This document shows positions 1-10,272 of a stretch of 64,000 nt of DNA, in pieces. A model generated the notes under the pieces. It was given only the letters and a program-made list of their open reading frames with translations. It was not told the origin of the DNA and made no database searches. Each line of letters starts with the position of its first letter. The first letter of the stretch is position 1. Position numbers and translations under genes: made by a program. The DNA lies in assembly GCF_000020725.1 (NCBI RefSeq), contig NC_011146.1:4282001-4346000 (forward strand), in the 5' to 3' direction. Source of the stretch: Citrifermentans bemidjiense Bem. Lineage in GTDB: Bacteria > Desulfobacterota > Desulfuromonadia > Geobacterales > Geobacteraceae.

Positions 1-1491
1 AACCCCCTCCCAGTCCCCTAAGGACGGCTGACGGTAGATGGCAACCGAGGGATACCAGGGGGAATCGCTGCGCCCGGAAAGCCAGCGCCATTCGCAGGAG
101 AAGGGGAGCAGCAGCCACACCGGCTTTCCCATGGCCGCGGCCAGGTGCGCCACGGCGGTATCCACCGAGACCACCAGGTCCAGCTCTTCGATGAGCGCGG
201 CGGTGTCGGAGAAATCCCCGATGCGGCCGGTCAGGTCGCAGATCTCCCCGATGGCGGCTAGGTCGTCCGCGGCTGCGGGAAGCTGCAGGTTGTAGAGCCT
301 GACCCCGGGGATGCCGGCGAGGGATGCCAGCGCCCGCGCCGGCAGCGAACGGTAGCGGTCGTTTCGGTAGCCGGCGCTCCCGGCCCAGACCACCCCCACC
401 TTCGTGCTTCCCCCTGGGATCCAGTCGCGCCAGCAAGCGGCCCGCTCGGGGTCGGCACGAAGCGGCGGTTCTTGCGGCGGTATGGTCTCGACGCAGGTCC
501 CCAAGAGGTGCGGCAGGCTCATCAGGTAGGCGAAGCAGTCAAAAGAAGGGGGAGGGTCGCCGGCGGCGAAGCAGGTTAGCGCCGGCTCCTGGATTGCTAA
601 AAGCGGCAGGAGCTCACGGCGGCACTCAAGCGCCACCCGCTCCCCCCGGCGCGAAAGCCACTGGGCGTAGCGGAAGAACTGGATGGTGTCGCCGAACCCC
701 TGCTCGCAGCGCAAAAGAAGCGTGCGCCCGCAAAGCGCGGAGCCGTCCCACGGCTTCTTCCCGGCGCAGCTCTCCGGGAAACCGGCGGCGGGGTCCTTTA
801 GGCGCCACTGGTACTCGGCAAACCCCTCTTGGTAATTGCCGGTGGTCAGGAGCACCAAGGCCAGGTTCCAGTGCGCGTCGACGTGGTCCGGGTCGATCGA
901 AAGCGCCCGGCGCTGGGCCGCGATCGCCTCGTCGAACCGGTTCAGGGTGAAGAGGGAGCCTCCCAGGTTGACCAGCGTCTTCAGGTTGGCGGGATCGAGC
1001 TCGAGCGCCTTTTGGTAACACTGCACCGCCCCTTCCCACTCCCCCTGGCGGCGGAGCGCGTTGCCGAGGAGGTGATAGGCGTCAGCATAACCGGGGGCGG
1101 CGGCGATGGCGTCGCAGTAGTTGCGGATCGCCTCCTCGGCCTCCCCCAGGTGCAAAAGGGCGGTCGCCAGGTTGCAGCGGGCTTCGGGGTACTCTCCCCT
1201 GAGCGAGAGGGCCTCCCGGAAGTGGAGCACCGCGCTGTCGTGGCAGTCGAGATCCTGGTAGGCCACCCCTACGTTGTTGCGCAGCTCGGCGCTTTCCGGT
1301 TGCAGGAACGCGGCTCGGGAAAAGGCCTGCAGCGCCTCCTCCAGATCACCCCGCCGGTAGGCGAGAAGGCCCACCAGCGTCAAGAGCTCCACGTTCTCCG
1401 GCTCCGCGCGCAAAAGGTCGTGGCAAATATCTTGTGCCAGCTCCGCCCGGTTCTCGCTCAGCGCCTGGTTCAGTTGCGCGTATCGGTCCAT
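1..1491 (-). CDS. TPR / family-9-like glycosyltransferase, 3' end outside window
   Basis: The frame opens at an ATG at 1491 and stays open to the left edge (497 codons visible), so the C terminus is missing. The first 200 or so residues are tetratricopeptide repeats (for example NLATALLHLGEAEEAIRNY and NLGGSLFTLNRFDEAI). They are followed from about residue 230 by a glycosyltransferase-like module with the marks CEQGFGDTIQF, LMSLPHLLGT, VGVVWAGS, VVSVDTAVAHLAAAMGKP and DSPWYPS. The module is the same type as the three in the next gene upstream, whose stop codon overlaps this ATG by one base (TGATG), so the two are translationally coupled. The donor sugar and acceptor are unknown. By neighbourhood, protein or flagellin glycosylation is the best guess. 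Family 9 is known for heptosyltransferases, but the TPR architecture is closer to protein-modifying enzymes. Confidence 0.85.
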   Translation of the reverse strand, partial: MDRYAQLNQALSENRAELAQDICHDLLRAEPENVELLTLVGLLAYRRGDLEEALQAFSRAAFLQPESAELRNNVGVAYQDLDCHDSAVLHFREALSLRGEYPEARCNLATALLHLGEAEEAIRNYCDAIAAAPGYADAYHLLGNALRRQGEWEGAVQCYQKALELDPANLKTLVNLGGSLFTLNRFDEAIAAQRRALSIDPDHVDAHWNLALVLLTTGNYQEGFAEYQWRLKDPAAGFPESCAGKKPWDGSALCGRTLLLRCEQGFGDTIQFFRYAQWLSRRGERVALECRRELLPLLAIQEPALTCFAAGDPPPSFDCFAYLMSLPHLLGTCVETIPPQEPPLRADPERAACWRDWIPGGSTKVGVVWAGSAGYRNDRYRSLPARALASLAGIPGVRLYNLQLPAAADDLAAIGEICDLTGRIGDFSDTAALIEELDLVVSVDTAVAHLAAAMGKPVWLLLPFSCEWRWLSGRSDSPWYPSVAIYRQPSLGDWEGV

Positions 1492-4400
1492 CAGCTCTCC
1501 CTGTTCCGTTGCCGCCCCTTTGAGACCACCGTAGCCAGACAGTCGGCGACGCGTTGCAGCACCTCGTTCCAGTCGCAGCGGCGCGTCTGCCGGAAAAGCC
1601 GCGCGCCCGGGTACCAGGGGGAATCTTCCCTTTCGGTGAGCCAGCGCCAGTCGCATCCCACCGGGAGCAGGACCCAGGCCGGCACCCCGAGCCCTCCCGC
1701 CAGATGGGCCACCGCGGTGTCCGCCGTGATGACGAGATCGAGCTGGGTAAGCACCGCGGCGGTATCGGCGAAGTTCCTGATGTTGCGCCCGAGGTCGGTG
1801 AGCGTAACCCCCGGCGGCGGCGAGGCCGCCTGCTCCGCCCCGTCACCCACCTGGAGGGCGAAGAAATCGGCCCCGGACACGTTCGAGAGCGGCGCGAAAA
1901 GCGGCAGCGACAGCGAGCGCTTCAGGTCGTCCTTGTAGCTCTTCCTCCCCGCCCAGACCAACCCCACCCGGAGCCTCTCACCGGTGAGGAGCGGGCTCCA
2001 CTTCTTAACCAGCGCCGGATCGGCGAAAAGGTAGGGTATCTCGGCGGGAATGCTCGCAAGAAGCGTCCCGCAAAGATGCGGCAGGCTCATCAGGGGGGCG
2101 TGGCAGTCGAACTCGGGGAGAGGCTCCCCCCGGACCAGCACGCGGGCCACACCGGGTACGGTGGCGATCACCGGCGCGATCGCCTCGCTCTGCGCCTGCA
2201 CCAGCACAGTCGCGCCCCCCTGCGCCAGGAGCTTCGCGTAACGCACGAACTGGAAGGTGTCGCCGAAACCCTGCTCGCTGGTGAGAAGTATGGTGCGCCC
2301 TTCGAGGCTCCCGCCGTCCCACAGCGGCCGGGCGAATTCCAGCTTCGGGATGGGATCCACCTTGGAGAAGCGCCACTCGTACCCCTGCCACCCCTCCCGG
2401 TACTCTCCCAGTTGCAGCTGCACCAGGGCCAGGTTCCAGCGGGCGTCGGCGTACTCCGGGTCGAGCTCCAGCACCTTCTCATAGCAGCTCTTCGCCTGCG
2501 CCAAAAGCCCGAGCGACCTGCTCGCCGTACCCAGGTTGTTCAGGGCGTGCAGGTAGTCCGGCTTCAGGGCGAGCGCCTTTTGGTAGCAATCGACCGCCTC
2601 CTCCAGGAGCCCCAGCACCTGCAGCGAGATCCCCATTGCATTCCAGGAGGGGAGGTAGCCGGGATCGCGGGAGAGGTTTTCGCGGAAAGAGGCCATCGCC
2701 TCATCCAGCTCGCCCCGCTCATGGTGCAGCTGGCCCAGGGTATGCCGCGCCTCCAGGTAATCGGGTGCTACCCGCACCGCCCTTCTCAGCGCATGCAACG
2801 CCTCGTCGACGGCCCCCTGCGCCTTGAGGGCAAGCGCTAAGTTGTGCCACCCCTGCGGCAGGGCGGGATCGAGAGCGAGGGCCCAGCGGTAGCTCTCCGC
2901 CGCCTCGCCGCTTCTTCCCAAGGCGAAGAGGCTGTTGCCGAGGTTGTAGTGGGCGGGCATGAAATCGGGGGAGAGGGCGATTGCCTTGCGGTAGCTCTCC
3001 ACCGCTTCCAGATGGCAGCCCTCGCCGTCCTCGGCGCACCCCCGATTGTTCCAGATCTCGGCCTGCGCCCGGGATTCTGCTGGGAACGCCTGCGGGGAAA
3101 CGGAAGCGGGGGACGCCTTTCGGGCCAGCGCCTCCTTGACCCGCGCCACCACCTCCTCCCAATCTCCCTGCTGCTTTTGCCGGAAAAGTCGCAGGGTCGG
3201 GTACCAGGGGGAGTCGTCGCGGGCAAGGCCCCAGCGCCAGTCCGGCACCAGGGGGACCAGGAGCCATACCGGCACTCCGAGCGCGCCGCACAGATGCGCC
3301 ACCGAGGTGTCAACGCAGATGACCAGGTCGAGCTCTCCGGCAAGGGCGGCCGTGTCGGCGAAATCCTTGATCTTCGGTGCCAGGTCGACGATCGGAAAGG
3401 GGCCGGGAAGCTCCTCCCGCGCGGCCTCCCCCACTTGCAGGGAATAGAAGCTCACGCCGGGGACTTCCGCCAGCGGGGCGAGTTTGGCAAGCGGTATCGA
3501 GCGGTTGGCGTCGTTGCCGTGGGCCGGGTTGCCGCGCCATGCCAGCGCGACCTTCAACCCTTCGCCTGCGAAGAGATCCCGCAACGAGTCGCTGCGCCCG
3601 GGGTCGACTCCGAGATAGGGGACGGCGGCCGGGATGGTGGCGGCCTCGGTGCCGAAGATGCCGGGAAGATCCATCAGCGAGGCCTGCCACTCAAACGCGG
3701 GGATGGGCTCGCCGCAGGCAAAGACGCCGCTGACGCCATCTACGGTCGCCACCACGTCGATGAGCCCCCGCGACTGCACCTCGACAAGCACCCTTCCGCC
3801 GCGCTCCGCCACCAGCGGGGCGTAGCGCACGAACTGCAGCGTGTCGCCGGCCCCCTGCTCTCCGTAGAGCAGGATGGTCGCACCGAGAAGCGGGGAGCCG
3901 TCCCAGCGCGGCTGTTCCTCCCAGCGGCGAGCCGGGGGAAAGAGGCTCTTTTTGAAGCGCCAGGGAAACTCCCGCCAACCTTCGGCGAACTCCCCGGTCA
4001 TGAGGAGCATCACGGCCAGGTTCCAATGCGCGTCGGCATGCTCCGGCGCGCGCCGCACCACCTCGCGGAAACCTTCCAGCGCCTGGGCTGCAAGCCCTTT
4101 CTCCTTGCAGAGCGTGGCCAGGTTATAGCGTGCCTTCACCGCGTCCGGGTCGAGCGCCAGCGCCTCCCGGTAGGCGCGCGCCGCCCCTTCGGGATCGTCC
4201 TGCATCTGGCACAGGATGCCGAGCGCCTCGTGCAAGAGGGAAAGCCGCGGCTCCAGGGCGAGTGCTGCCAGAAGACTCTCCTTCGCCTCGGCAAGTCGCG
4301 TCAGCTGCTGCAGCGAGCAGGCGAGCGCGTAGTGCGGCTCCCAGCTTCCGGGCATCAACTGCGCCGCCTTGCTGTACCTTACCGTCGCCTCGCGCTCTCT

Positions 4401-5843
4401 TTTTTTATAGGAGAGGAAGAGCCCGCAGAGGCAGTGTCTGCGGCCGTTGAACGGCTGCGCCAGGGCGGCTTTTTCCAAAAAGCCCCAGGCAGCCTCTTCC
4501 AGTTCCCCCTTCACGCGCTCGATCACCTCCCCCCACTCACCCTGCAGCTTCTGCCGGAAAAGGCGCATGGTCGGGTACCAGGGGGAATCTTCGCGCTCGG
4601 TGAGCCAGCGGTAGTCGCCCGCCTTGGGGAGCAGCAGCCAGACCGGCTTCGCCAGCGCACCGGCCAAGTGGGCCACGGAGGTGTCGATGGAGACGACCAG
4701 GTCGAGCTGCGCGATGAGAGCGGAGGTATCGCCGAAGTCCGCGATGGAGGGGGTGAAATCGATGAGGGAGGGAAACTCCTTGGCCTGCGTGGCCTCCTCC
4801 CCTACCTGGAGCGAATAGAAGCTCACGCCCGGGATGTCGAACAAGGGCGCCAGCGCCGCGAGCGGACAGGAGCGAAACGGGTCGGGAACCGGCTTCCCGG
4901 CCCAGACCAGCCCCACCTTGAACCCCAGGTCCGCCGCCACCTTCTCCCGCCAGGGCGCCATCCGTTCCTCCGGGGGCGCCAGGTAGGGGACCCCGCTTGG
5001 GACACTTTCCAGCGTGGTGCCGAACAGGTGGGGGAGCGACAAGAGCGCCGCCTCGAGGTCGAAGTGGGGATGCGCTTCCCCCATGACGCAGGTCTCGGAG
5101 ACGCCGGGGATGCCGGCTAAAAGCGGCACCAGGGAGGAGGACTGGCATTCCGCCACCACCACGCCCCCCGCGGCGGCAACCATGGGGAGGTAGCGGGCGA
5201 ACTGGATGGTGTCGCCCAAACCCTGCTCGCCGTGCACCAGGATGCGGCGCCCCTCAAGAGGCGTGCCGTCCCAGGCGGGCGCCGCAAGCTCGCGCCTCGG
5301 GGAGGTGAAGGAGTCCCTGCGCCAGCGCCACTGGTACTCGGCCCACCCCTCGCGGAAATCCCCGGCTAAGAGCAGCGCCAGCGCCAGGTTCCAGTGCGCT
5401 TCGGCGGAATCCGGACGCCGCGCCACCAGATCGCGGAAAACGGCGAGCGCCGCAGGGAGATCCCCTTCCCTTTGCAGCGCCGCGCCGAGCGCCACCTGCG
5501 CCTCCAGGGAATCCGGGGCCCGCTCCAGGGCATGGCGGAACTGCTCCGCCGCCTCATGAAAACGCCCCAGCTTGAACAGCGTGGAACCGGCGTTGTTGAG
5601 GGCGAGCGGGTCCCCCTCCCGCAGGGCAAGCGCCTCGCGGTACTTTTCCAGCGCCTCCTCGGCGCGCCCGCTCTCATCCAGGAGCGCACCGAGGTTTATG
5701 CAGGCGTCGGCGGCGAACTTCCCCCCCGATGCGGCCAGGGCGCGGTAGAGCCGCTCGGCCTCGTCCCTGCGACCGCTTTTTTGCAGATCGAGGGCCGCGG
5801 CGAACGTCTCGGTCGGGCTATCCGCGCGGGAATCAGCAGGCAT
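1491..5843 (-). CDS. Giant TPR protein with three glycosyltransferase-9-like modules
   Basis: A 1450-residue protein built from three consecutive TPR-plus-glycosyltransferase modules. The hallmark EQG.GDT.QF motif recurs at about residues 207 (HGEQGLGDTIQF), 659 (YGEQGAGDTLQF) and 1189 (TSEQGFGDTFQF). Each is followed by LMxLPxxxGT, VGLVWAG or VALAWRG, an xDTxVAHLxGALxxPVWxLLP stretch, and a closing DSPWYPxxRLFRQ segment. TPRs fill the spaces between modules, about 14 in all. I chose the start MPADSRADS because it overlaps the upstream glycosyltransferase stop by 11 bases; the longer frame lacks TPR-like sequence before it. No signal peptide or membrane segment is visible, so it is probably cytoplasmic. 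It belongs to the gene block behind the sigma-54 promoter at 6936-6951. The substrate is unknown; flagellin O-glycosylation is an inference from position. Confidence 0.85.
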   Translation of the reverse strand: MPADSRADSPTETFAAALDLQKSGRRDEAERLYRALAASGGKFAADACINLGALLDESGRAEEALEKYREALALREGDPLALNNAGSTLFKLGRFHEAAEQFRHALERAPDSLEAQVALGAALQREGDLPAALAVFRDLVARRPDSAEAHWNLALALLLAGDFREGWAEYQWRWRRDSFTSPRRELAAPAWDGTPLEGRRILVHGEQGLGDTIQFARYLPMVAAAGGVVVAECQSSSLVPLLAGIPGVSETCVMGEAHPHFDLEAALLSLPHLFGTTLESVPSGVPYLAPPEERMAPWREKVAADLGFKVGLVWAGKPVPDPFRSCPLAALAPLFDIPGVSFYSLQVGEEATQAKEFPSLIDFTPSIADFGDTSALIAQLDLVVSIDTSVAHLAGALAKPVWLLLPKAGDYRWLTEREDSPWYPTMRLFRQKLQGEWGEVIERVKGELEEAAWGFLEKAALAQPFNGRRHCLCGLFLSYKKREREATVRYSKAAQLMPGSWEPHYALACSLQQLTRLAEAKESLLAALALEPRLSLLHEALGILCQMQDDPEGAARAYREALALDPDAVKARYNLATLCKEKGLAAQALEGFREVVRRAPEHADAHWNLAVMLLMTGEFAEGWREFPWRFKKSLFPPARRWEEQPRWDGSPLLGATILLYGEQGAGDTLQFVRYAPLVAERGGRVLVEVQSRGLIDVVATVDGVSGVFACGEPIPAFEWQASLMDLPGIFGTEAATIPAAVPYLGVDPGRSDSLRDLFAGEGLKVALAWRGNPAHGNDANRSIPLAKLAPLAEVPGVSFYSLQVGEAAREELPGPFPIVDLAPKIKDFADTAALAGELDLVICVDTSVAHLCGALGVPVWLLVPLVPDWRWGLARDDSPWYPTLRLFRQKQQGDWEEVVARVKEALARKASPASVSPQAFPAESRAQAEIWNNRGCAEDGEGCHLEAVESYRKAIALSPDFMPAHYNLGNSLFALGRSGEAAESYRWALALDPALPQGWHNLALALKAQGAVDEALHALRRAVRVAPDYLEARHTLGQLHHERGELDEAMASFRENLSRDPGYLPSWNAMGISLQVLGLLEEAVDCYQKALALKPDYLHALNNLGTASRSLGLLAQAKSCYEKVLELDPEYADARWNLALVQLQLGEYREGWQGYEWRFSKVDPIPKLEFARPLWDGGSLEGRTILLTSEQGFGDTFQFVRYAKLLAQGGATVLVQAQSEAIAPVIATVPGVARVLVRGEPLPEFDCHAPLMSLPHLCGTLLASIPAEIPYLFADPALVKKWSPLLTGERLRVGLVWAGRKSYKDDLKRSLSLPLFAPLSNVSGADFFALQVGDGAEQAASPPPGVTLTDLGRNIRNFADTAAVLTQLDLVITADTAVAHLAGGLGVPAWVLLPVGCDWRWLTEREDSPWYPGARLFRQTRRCDWNEVLQRVADCLATVVSKGRQRNRES

Positions 5844-6891
5844 CCAGCTGCATCCTGGCGAGCTCCGCCTGGTTGGCGAGTCTGGTAGCGATGTAGTGGA
5901 ACTGACGGGCCGCGGCGCTCCAACTGAGCTTCTCCATCTCCCGGGCCGCCAGCGCACCCTTGTCGGGAAGCTCGCCGCGGTTTAGGTAGGCGAGTTCCAG
6001 GAGCTCTATGATCTCTTCCACCTGCGGCTCCTCCCAGACCCCGGTCTGCACCCCCTGGGTCGCCACCACCATGGGGCGGTAGCGGGTTAGGGGGTAGGCG
6101 ATGTCGGAGTTGATCACGTCGGCGTGGCCGCTGGTATCCGAGGCGATGACGCTCCTGCCGCAGGCCATGTATTCGCACATCACCATGTTGTTACCCCCTT
6201 CGCAGCGGTTGGGGAAGAGGCCGACGTGGCTCCCGGCGAAGATTTCCCGCATGAGTGTGTTGTTCACCAGGGGATGCACCGCCACCCGGGCCGGGTCCAG
6301 CCCGTTGTCGAGTACGCATCTACCCGGCAGGTCGAGGAAGTCCTCCTCGTCATGCTGGTAGGTTATGTAGGGGGATGACTTCATGGTGGCGAGCGAAAAG
6401 GGCCACTGGTTGGTCCAACTGCAGGAGAGGAAGACGTCGCGGTGCCGCTGCATCATCACCTTCATGGCGGCGATCACCAGGTCCTGCCCCTTGCGGAGTT
6501 CGAATTTCCCCCCCGAGAAAACCACGAAGCGGTCGTTCGCCGGGTAGGGGACCGGGTGGAAGTTGGTGGGGTCGATACCCTGAAGGATGGTGCAGGTGTT
6601 TTTCACCCCGCCGATCCTCAGCTGGTACTCGCACCACTTGGAGCCTGCGACGATGAAGTCCCATTTGCGCGCGGCGTTCCGGGTGAAGTTGAGGATCTCG
6701 ATGCTGTCCTCGAAGAAGCAGTAGCCGATGTTGATTGAGTCCCAGTTCTCCGGGCGCAGCGGCGCCAGGGTGTTGGTCATGCAGTGCAGCGTCACCCCCT
6801 CGATGACGGGGAGTTTGGAGATCTCGCGCTCCAGGTAGCTGCCGGCGATCCCCCACCCGTGCATCGCCCCGGCAGGCATCGATACTTTCAT
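5833..6891 (-). CDS. Group-1 (GT4-like) glycosyltransferase
   Basis: A 352-residue glycosyltransferase of the GT-B fold. Visible features are an N-terminal Rossmann-like start (MKVSMPAGAMHGWGIAGSYL), the linker segment FVVFSGGKFELRKGQDLVIAA that opens the C-terminal nucleotide-sugar domain, and a late acidic stretch FPNRCEGGNNMVMCEYMACGRSVI. That last stretch corresponds to the E-x7-E motif of retaining group-1 enzymes. The start at 6891 has a GAGG ribosome site and lies 33 bases from the predicted sigma-54 transcription start. The 3' end overlaps the giant TPR glycosyltransferase by 11 bases, so they are coupled. It probably transfers a sugar to a protein or envelope acceptor together with the downstream TPR enzymes. 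The exact donor cannot be read from the sequence. Confidence 0.85.
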   Translation of the reverse strand: MKVSMPAGAMHGWGIAGSYLEREISKLPVIEGVTLHCMTNTLAPLRPENWDSINIGYCFFEDSIEILNFTRNAARKWDFIVAGSKWCEYQLRIGGVKNTCTILQGIDPTNFHPVPYPANDRFVVFSGGKFELRKGQDLVIAAMKVMMQRHRDVFLSCSWTNQWPFSLATMKSSPYITYQHDEEDFLDLPGRCVLDNGLDPARVAVHPLVNNTLMREIFAGSHVGLFPNRCEGGNNMVMCEYMACGRSVIASDTSGHADVINSDIAYPLTRYRPMVVATQGVQTGVWEEPQVEEIIELLELAYLNRGELPDKGALAAREMEKLSWSAAARQFHYIATRLANQAELARMQLDAC

Positions 6892-6935
6892 TGGCTGAAC
6901 CTCGCATTGATGATGGAAAAAACCCACACCATGTC

Positions 6936-6951
6936 AGCAACTACCGTACCA
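6936..6951 (-). promoter_or_regulatory. Candidate sigma-54 promoter of the glycosyltransferase operon
   Basis: On the minus strand the sequence reads TGGTACGGTAGTTGCT, which has the GG-N10-GC spacing of a -24/-12 promoter and one mismatch in the TGGCACG half. Transcription would start near 6924, 33 bases before the glycosyltransferase ATG. It matches in type the promoter in front of flhA. Confidence 0.6.
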
Positions 6952-6971
6952 CAGGCGGCAGGCGGGCCTAA

Positions 6972-8780
<1,809 letters not shown>

Positions 8781-8894
8781 GGATGTTTTCCCGGCTTGCG
8801 CTCCCCCGGTCTCCGGCGCCCCCGCGAAACCGGAGCGGCCGTTTTGTGAAAGCGCTTTCGCGCCCCCGCAGGGAAGGTGTGTGGTGTCAGAAGG

Positions 8895-9152
8895 CTACAG
8901 GCTGCAACTCGGATGATACCGTTCCGCGTCCCTGCGGCGAAGGTACCCCTTGGCGACGCTCGACGCGGCCCGGCGGAGAATGTGCGCCTTGAAATTGGCG
9001 ATGCGCCCGATCACCACCTTCGCCGGCTCCAGGACCAGGTACCGGTTCCCGTTGGAGAGCGTGATGTGGGTGTCCGGAGTCTCCATGATGATCTCGATCA
9101 GGTCCGGGTTCAGGTACATCTCGCTGCCGTCGCGCGTAGTCACCTTGATCAT
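8895..9152 (-). CDS. flbD: Flagellar protein FlbD
   Basis: An 85-residue protein. The start MIKVTTRDGSEMYLNPDLIE is the conserved FlbD opening, followed by IIMETPDTHITLSNGNRYLV. Members of this small family (about 60-80 residues) lie in flagellar operons of spirochetes, clostridia and deltaproteobacteria; their molecular role is poorly defined. I placed the start at 9152 because a GGGGGG Shine-Dalgarno run precedes it at proper distance. A longer frame upstream has no family similarity. The C-terminal 25 residues (from about ILRRAASS) are a basic tail beyond the usual family length. It lies between the flgL terminator and motA. Confidence 0.85.
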   Translation of the reverse strand: MIKVTTRDGSEMYLNPDLIEIIMETPDTHITLSNGNRYLVLEPAKVVIGRIANFKAHILRRAASSVAKGYLRRRDAERYHPSCSL

Positions 9153-9196
9153 GCGTCCCCCCATGCTAGGTTGCTGTCTTGCAGCCCATGTTTTTC

Positions 9197-9223
9197 GTTT
9201 CGGACGCTGCCGTAAAAGCTTTA
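9197..9223 (-). promoter_or_regulatory. Candidate FliA (sigma-28) promoter for flbD-motAB
   Basis: On the minus strand TAAAGCTT, 11 bases, then TCCGAAAC. This matches the sigma-28 consensus TAAAGTTT-N11-GCCGATAA at 7 of 8 and 5 of 8 positions. It sits about 45 bases before the flbD start and after the flgL terminator. FliA is encoded in the same cluster, and motor genes are typical late-class targets. Confidence 0.45.
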
Positions 9224-9276
9224 GCTCTATCTGCCCGAGCCGTGAATCCCTCTTCATTCCGGGGCCCGCGGTCCAT

Positions 9277-9323
9277 TTAAAAAAAGGCCGGGCGAGCCTT
9301 TGGCCAGGTCGCTCGGCCTTTTG
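9277..9323 (-). terminator. Rho-independent terminator after flgL
   Basis: Read on the minus strand, an AAAAGGCCGAGCGACC arm pairs with GGCTCGCCCGGCC and is followed by TTTTTTT. It lies 20 bases beyond the flgL stop and closes the long flagellar operon. Confidence 0.85.
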
Positions 9324-9342
9324 CACGTAAGAAGCGCGCCGG

Positions 9343-10263
9343 CTATTTCATGTAGTCCAAAAGCGAGAGCTGGGAAAGCTTTGCCGTCGCCGAGAGCGCC
9401 GCGTTGAAGGCGGTGGTCTTCTGGGAGAGGAGCACCCCGATCTTCGCATAGTCGACGTTCTGGATATCGCCGTAGATGTTTTTCAGCGTGTTCTGGTTGT
9501 TGCCGATCATGGTCTTCATGTTGTCCAGCCGCACCTGGCGCCCCGCCACGTCGCTGATCGCGGTGGAGACCTGCTGCGCGGCGGCAGCTGCGTTCTTCAC
9601 GCCGTCGGCGATCCCCGCCTTGTTGTTGCCGTTGATGGCGAGGATCAGGGCGTCTATGGTCCCCAGGATGTTCACCGGGCTCGTTCCCGCGGTGGCGCCG
9701 CTACCTACCGCCGCAGGCGGCGTCCCCCCCAGAAGCAGTTTCCCCCCGGAGACGTTGGTCGCCACGTTGCTCCCCGGCGCGATCTCTACGTTCACGAGGT
9801 CGTCGGTGCCGCTGAAGTTCCCCAAGTTGTCGAAGGGGGGACTGTTCTTGAAGCCGGCGAAGACGTACTGGTCGCCGACCCGGGTGTTCCCCATGTCGAT
9901 CAGCTGGCTCTTGAGCTGGGTGAGGTTCGTCACCGCGCCGCTTACGCTGGTGGGATCCTGCGTGCCGCTCACCATGTCGCCGGCGATCTTCTTCACCTGC
10001 TGCAGCAACCCTGACATGCTGGTGAGCGCCGTGCTGGTGACGTTCAGCAGGAGGCCCGCCTTGGTGATGTTGGAGCTGTACTGCTCCCCGGCGTTTATCT
10101 GCTCCTGCAGGTCGAGGAGCTGGCGCGAGGAGAGCGGGTCGTCGCTCGGCTTGTTGATGTTGAGGCCGGAGGCGACCTGTTCCTGGAGTGTGTCGATGCT
10201 GGAGCGCCCTTTCTGCAGGTTGTAGAGGGCGTTTTCTGCGGTCATACCCGGGGTTACTCTCAT
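9343..10263 (-). CDS. flgL: Flagellar hook-associated protein 3 (FlgL)
   Basis: A 306-residue hook-filament junction protein. The flagellin-type N-terminal coiled region (MRVTPGMTAENALYNLQKGR, then SGLNINKPSDDPLSSRQLL) and the C-terminal helix (KTTAFNAALSATAKLSQLSLLDYMK) are the two D0/D1 zones that mark FlgL and flagellins. The central part is variable. It is exported by the flagellar type III system and sits on top of FlgK. It is the last gene of the long operon, 9 bases after flgK and just before a terminator. In relatives I recall csrA and fliW following flgL; neither is here. Confidence 0.95.
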   Translation of the reverse strand: MRVTPGMTAENALYNLQKGRSSIDTLQEQVASGLNINKPSDDPLSSRQLLDLQEQINAGEQYSSNITKAGLLLNVTSTALTSMSGLLQQVKKIAGDMVSGTQDPTSVSGAVTNLTQLKSQLIDMGNTRVGDQYVFAGFKNSPPFDNLGNFSGTDDLVNVEIAPGSNVATNVSGGKLLLGGTPPAAVGSGATAGTSPVNILGTIDALILAINGNNKAGIADGVKNAAAAAQQVSTAISDVAGRQVRLDNMKTMIGNNQNTLKNIYGDIQNVDYAKIGVLLSQKTTAFNAALSATAKLSQLSLLDYMK

Positions 10264-10272
10264 CGCTGTCTC

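Noticed and set aside
829-5120. Long plus-strand frames opposite the TPR genes
   Set aside because: They mirror the GC-biased codons of the minus-strand TPR proteins, show no domain, and lack ribosome sites.
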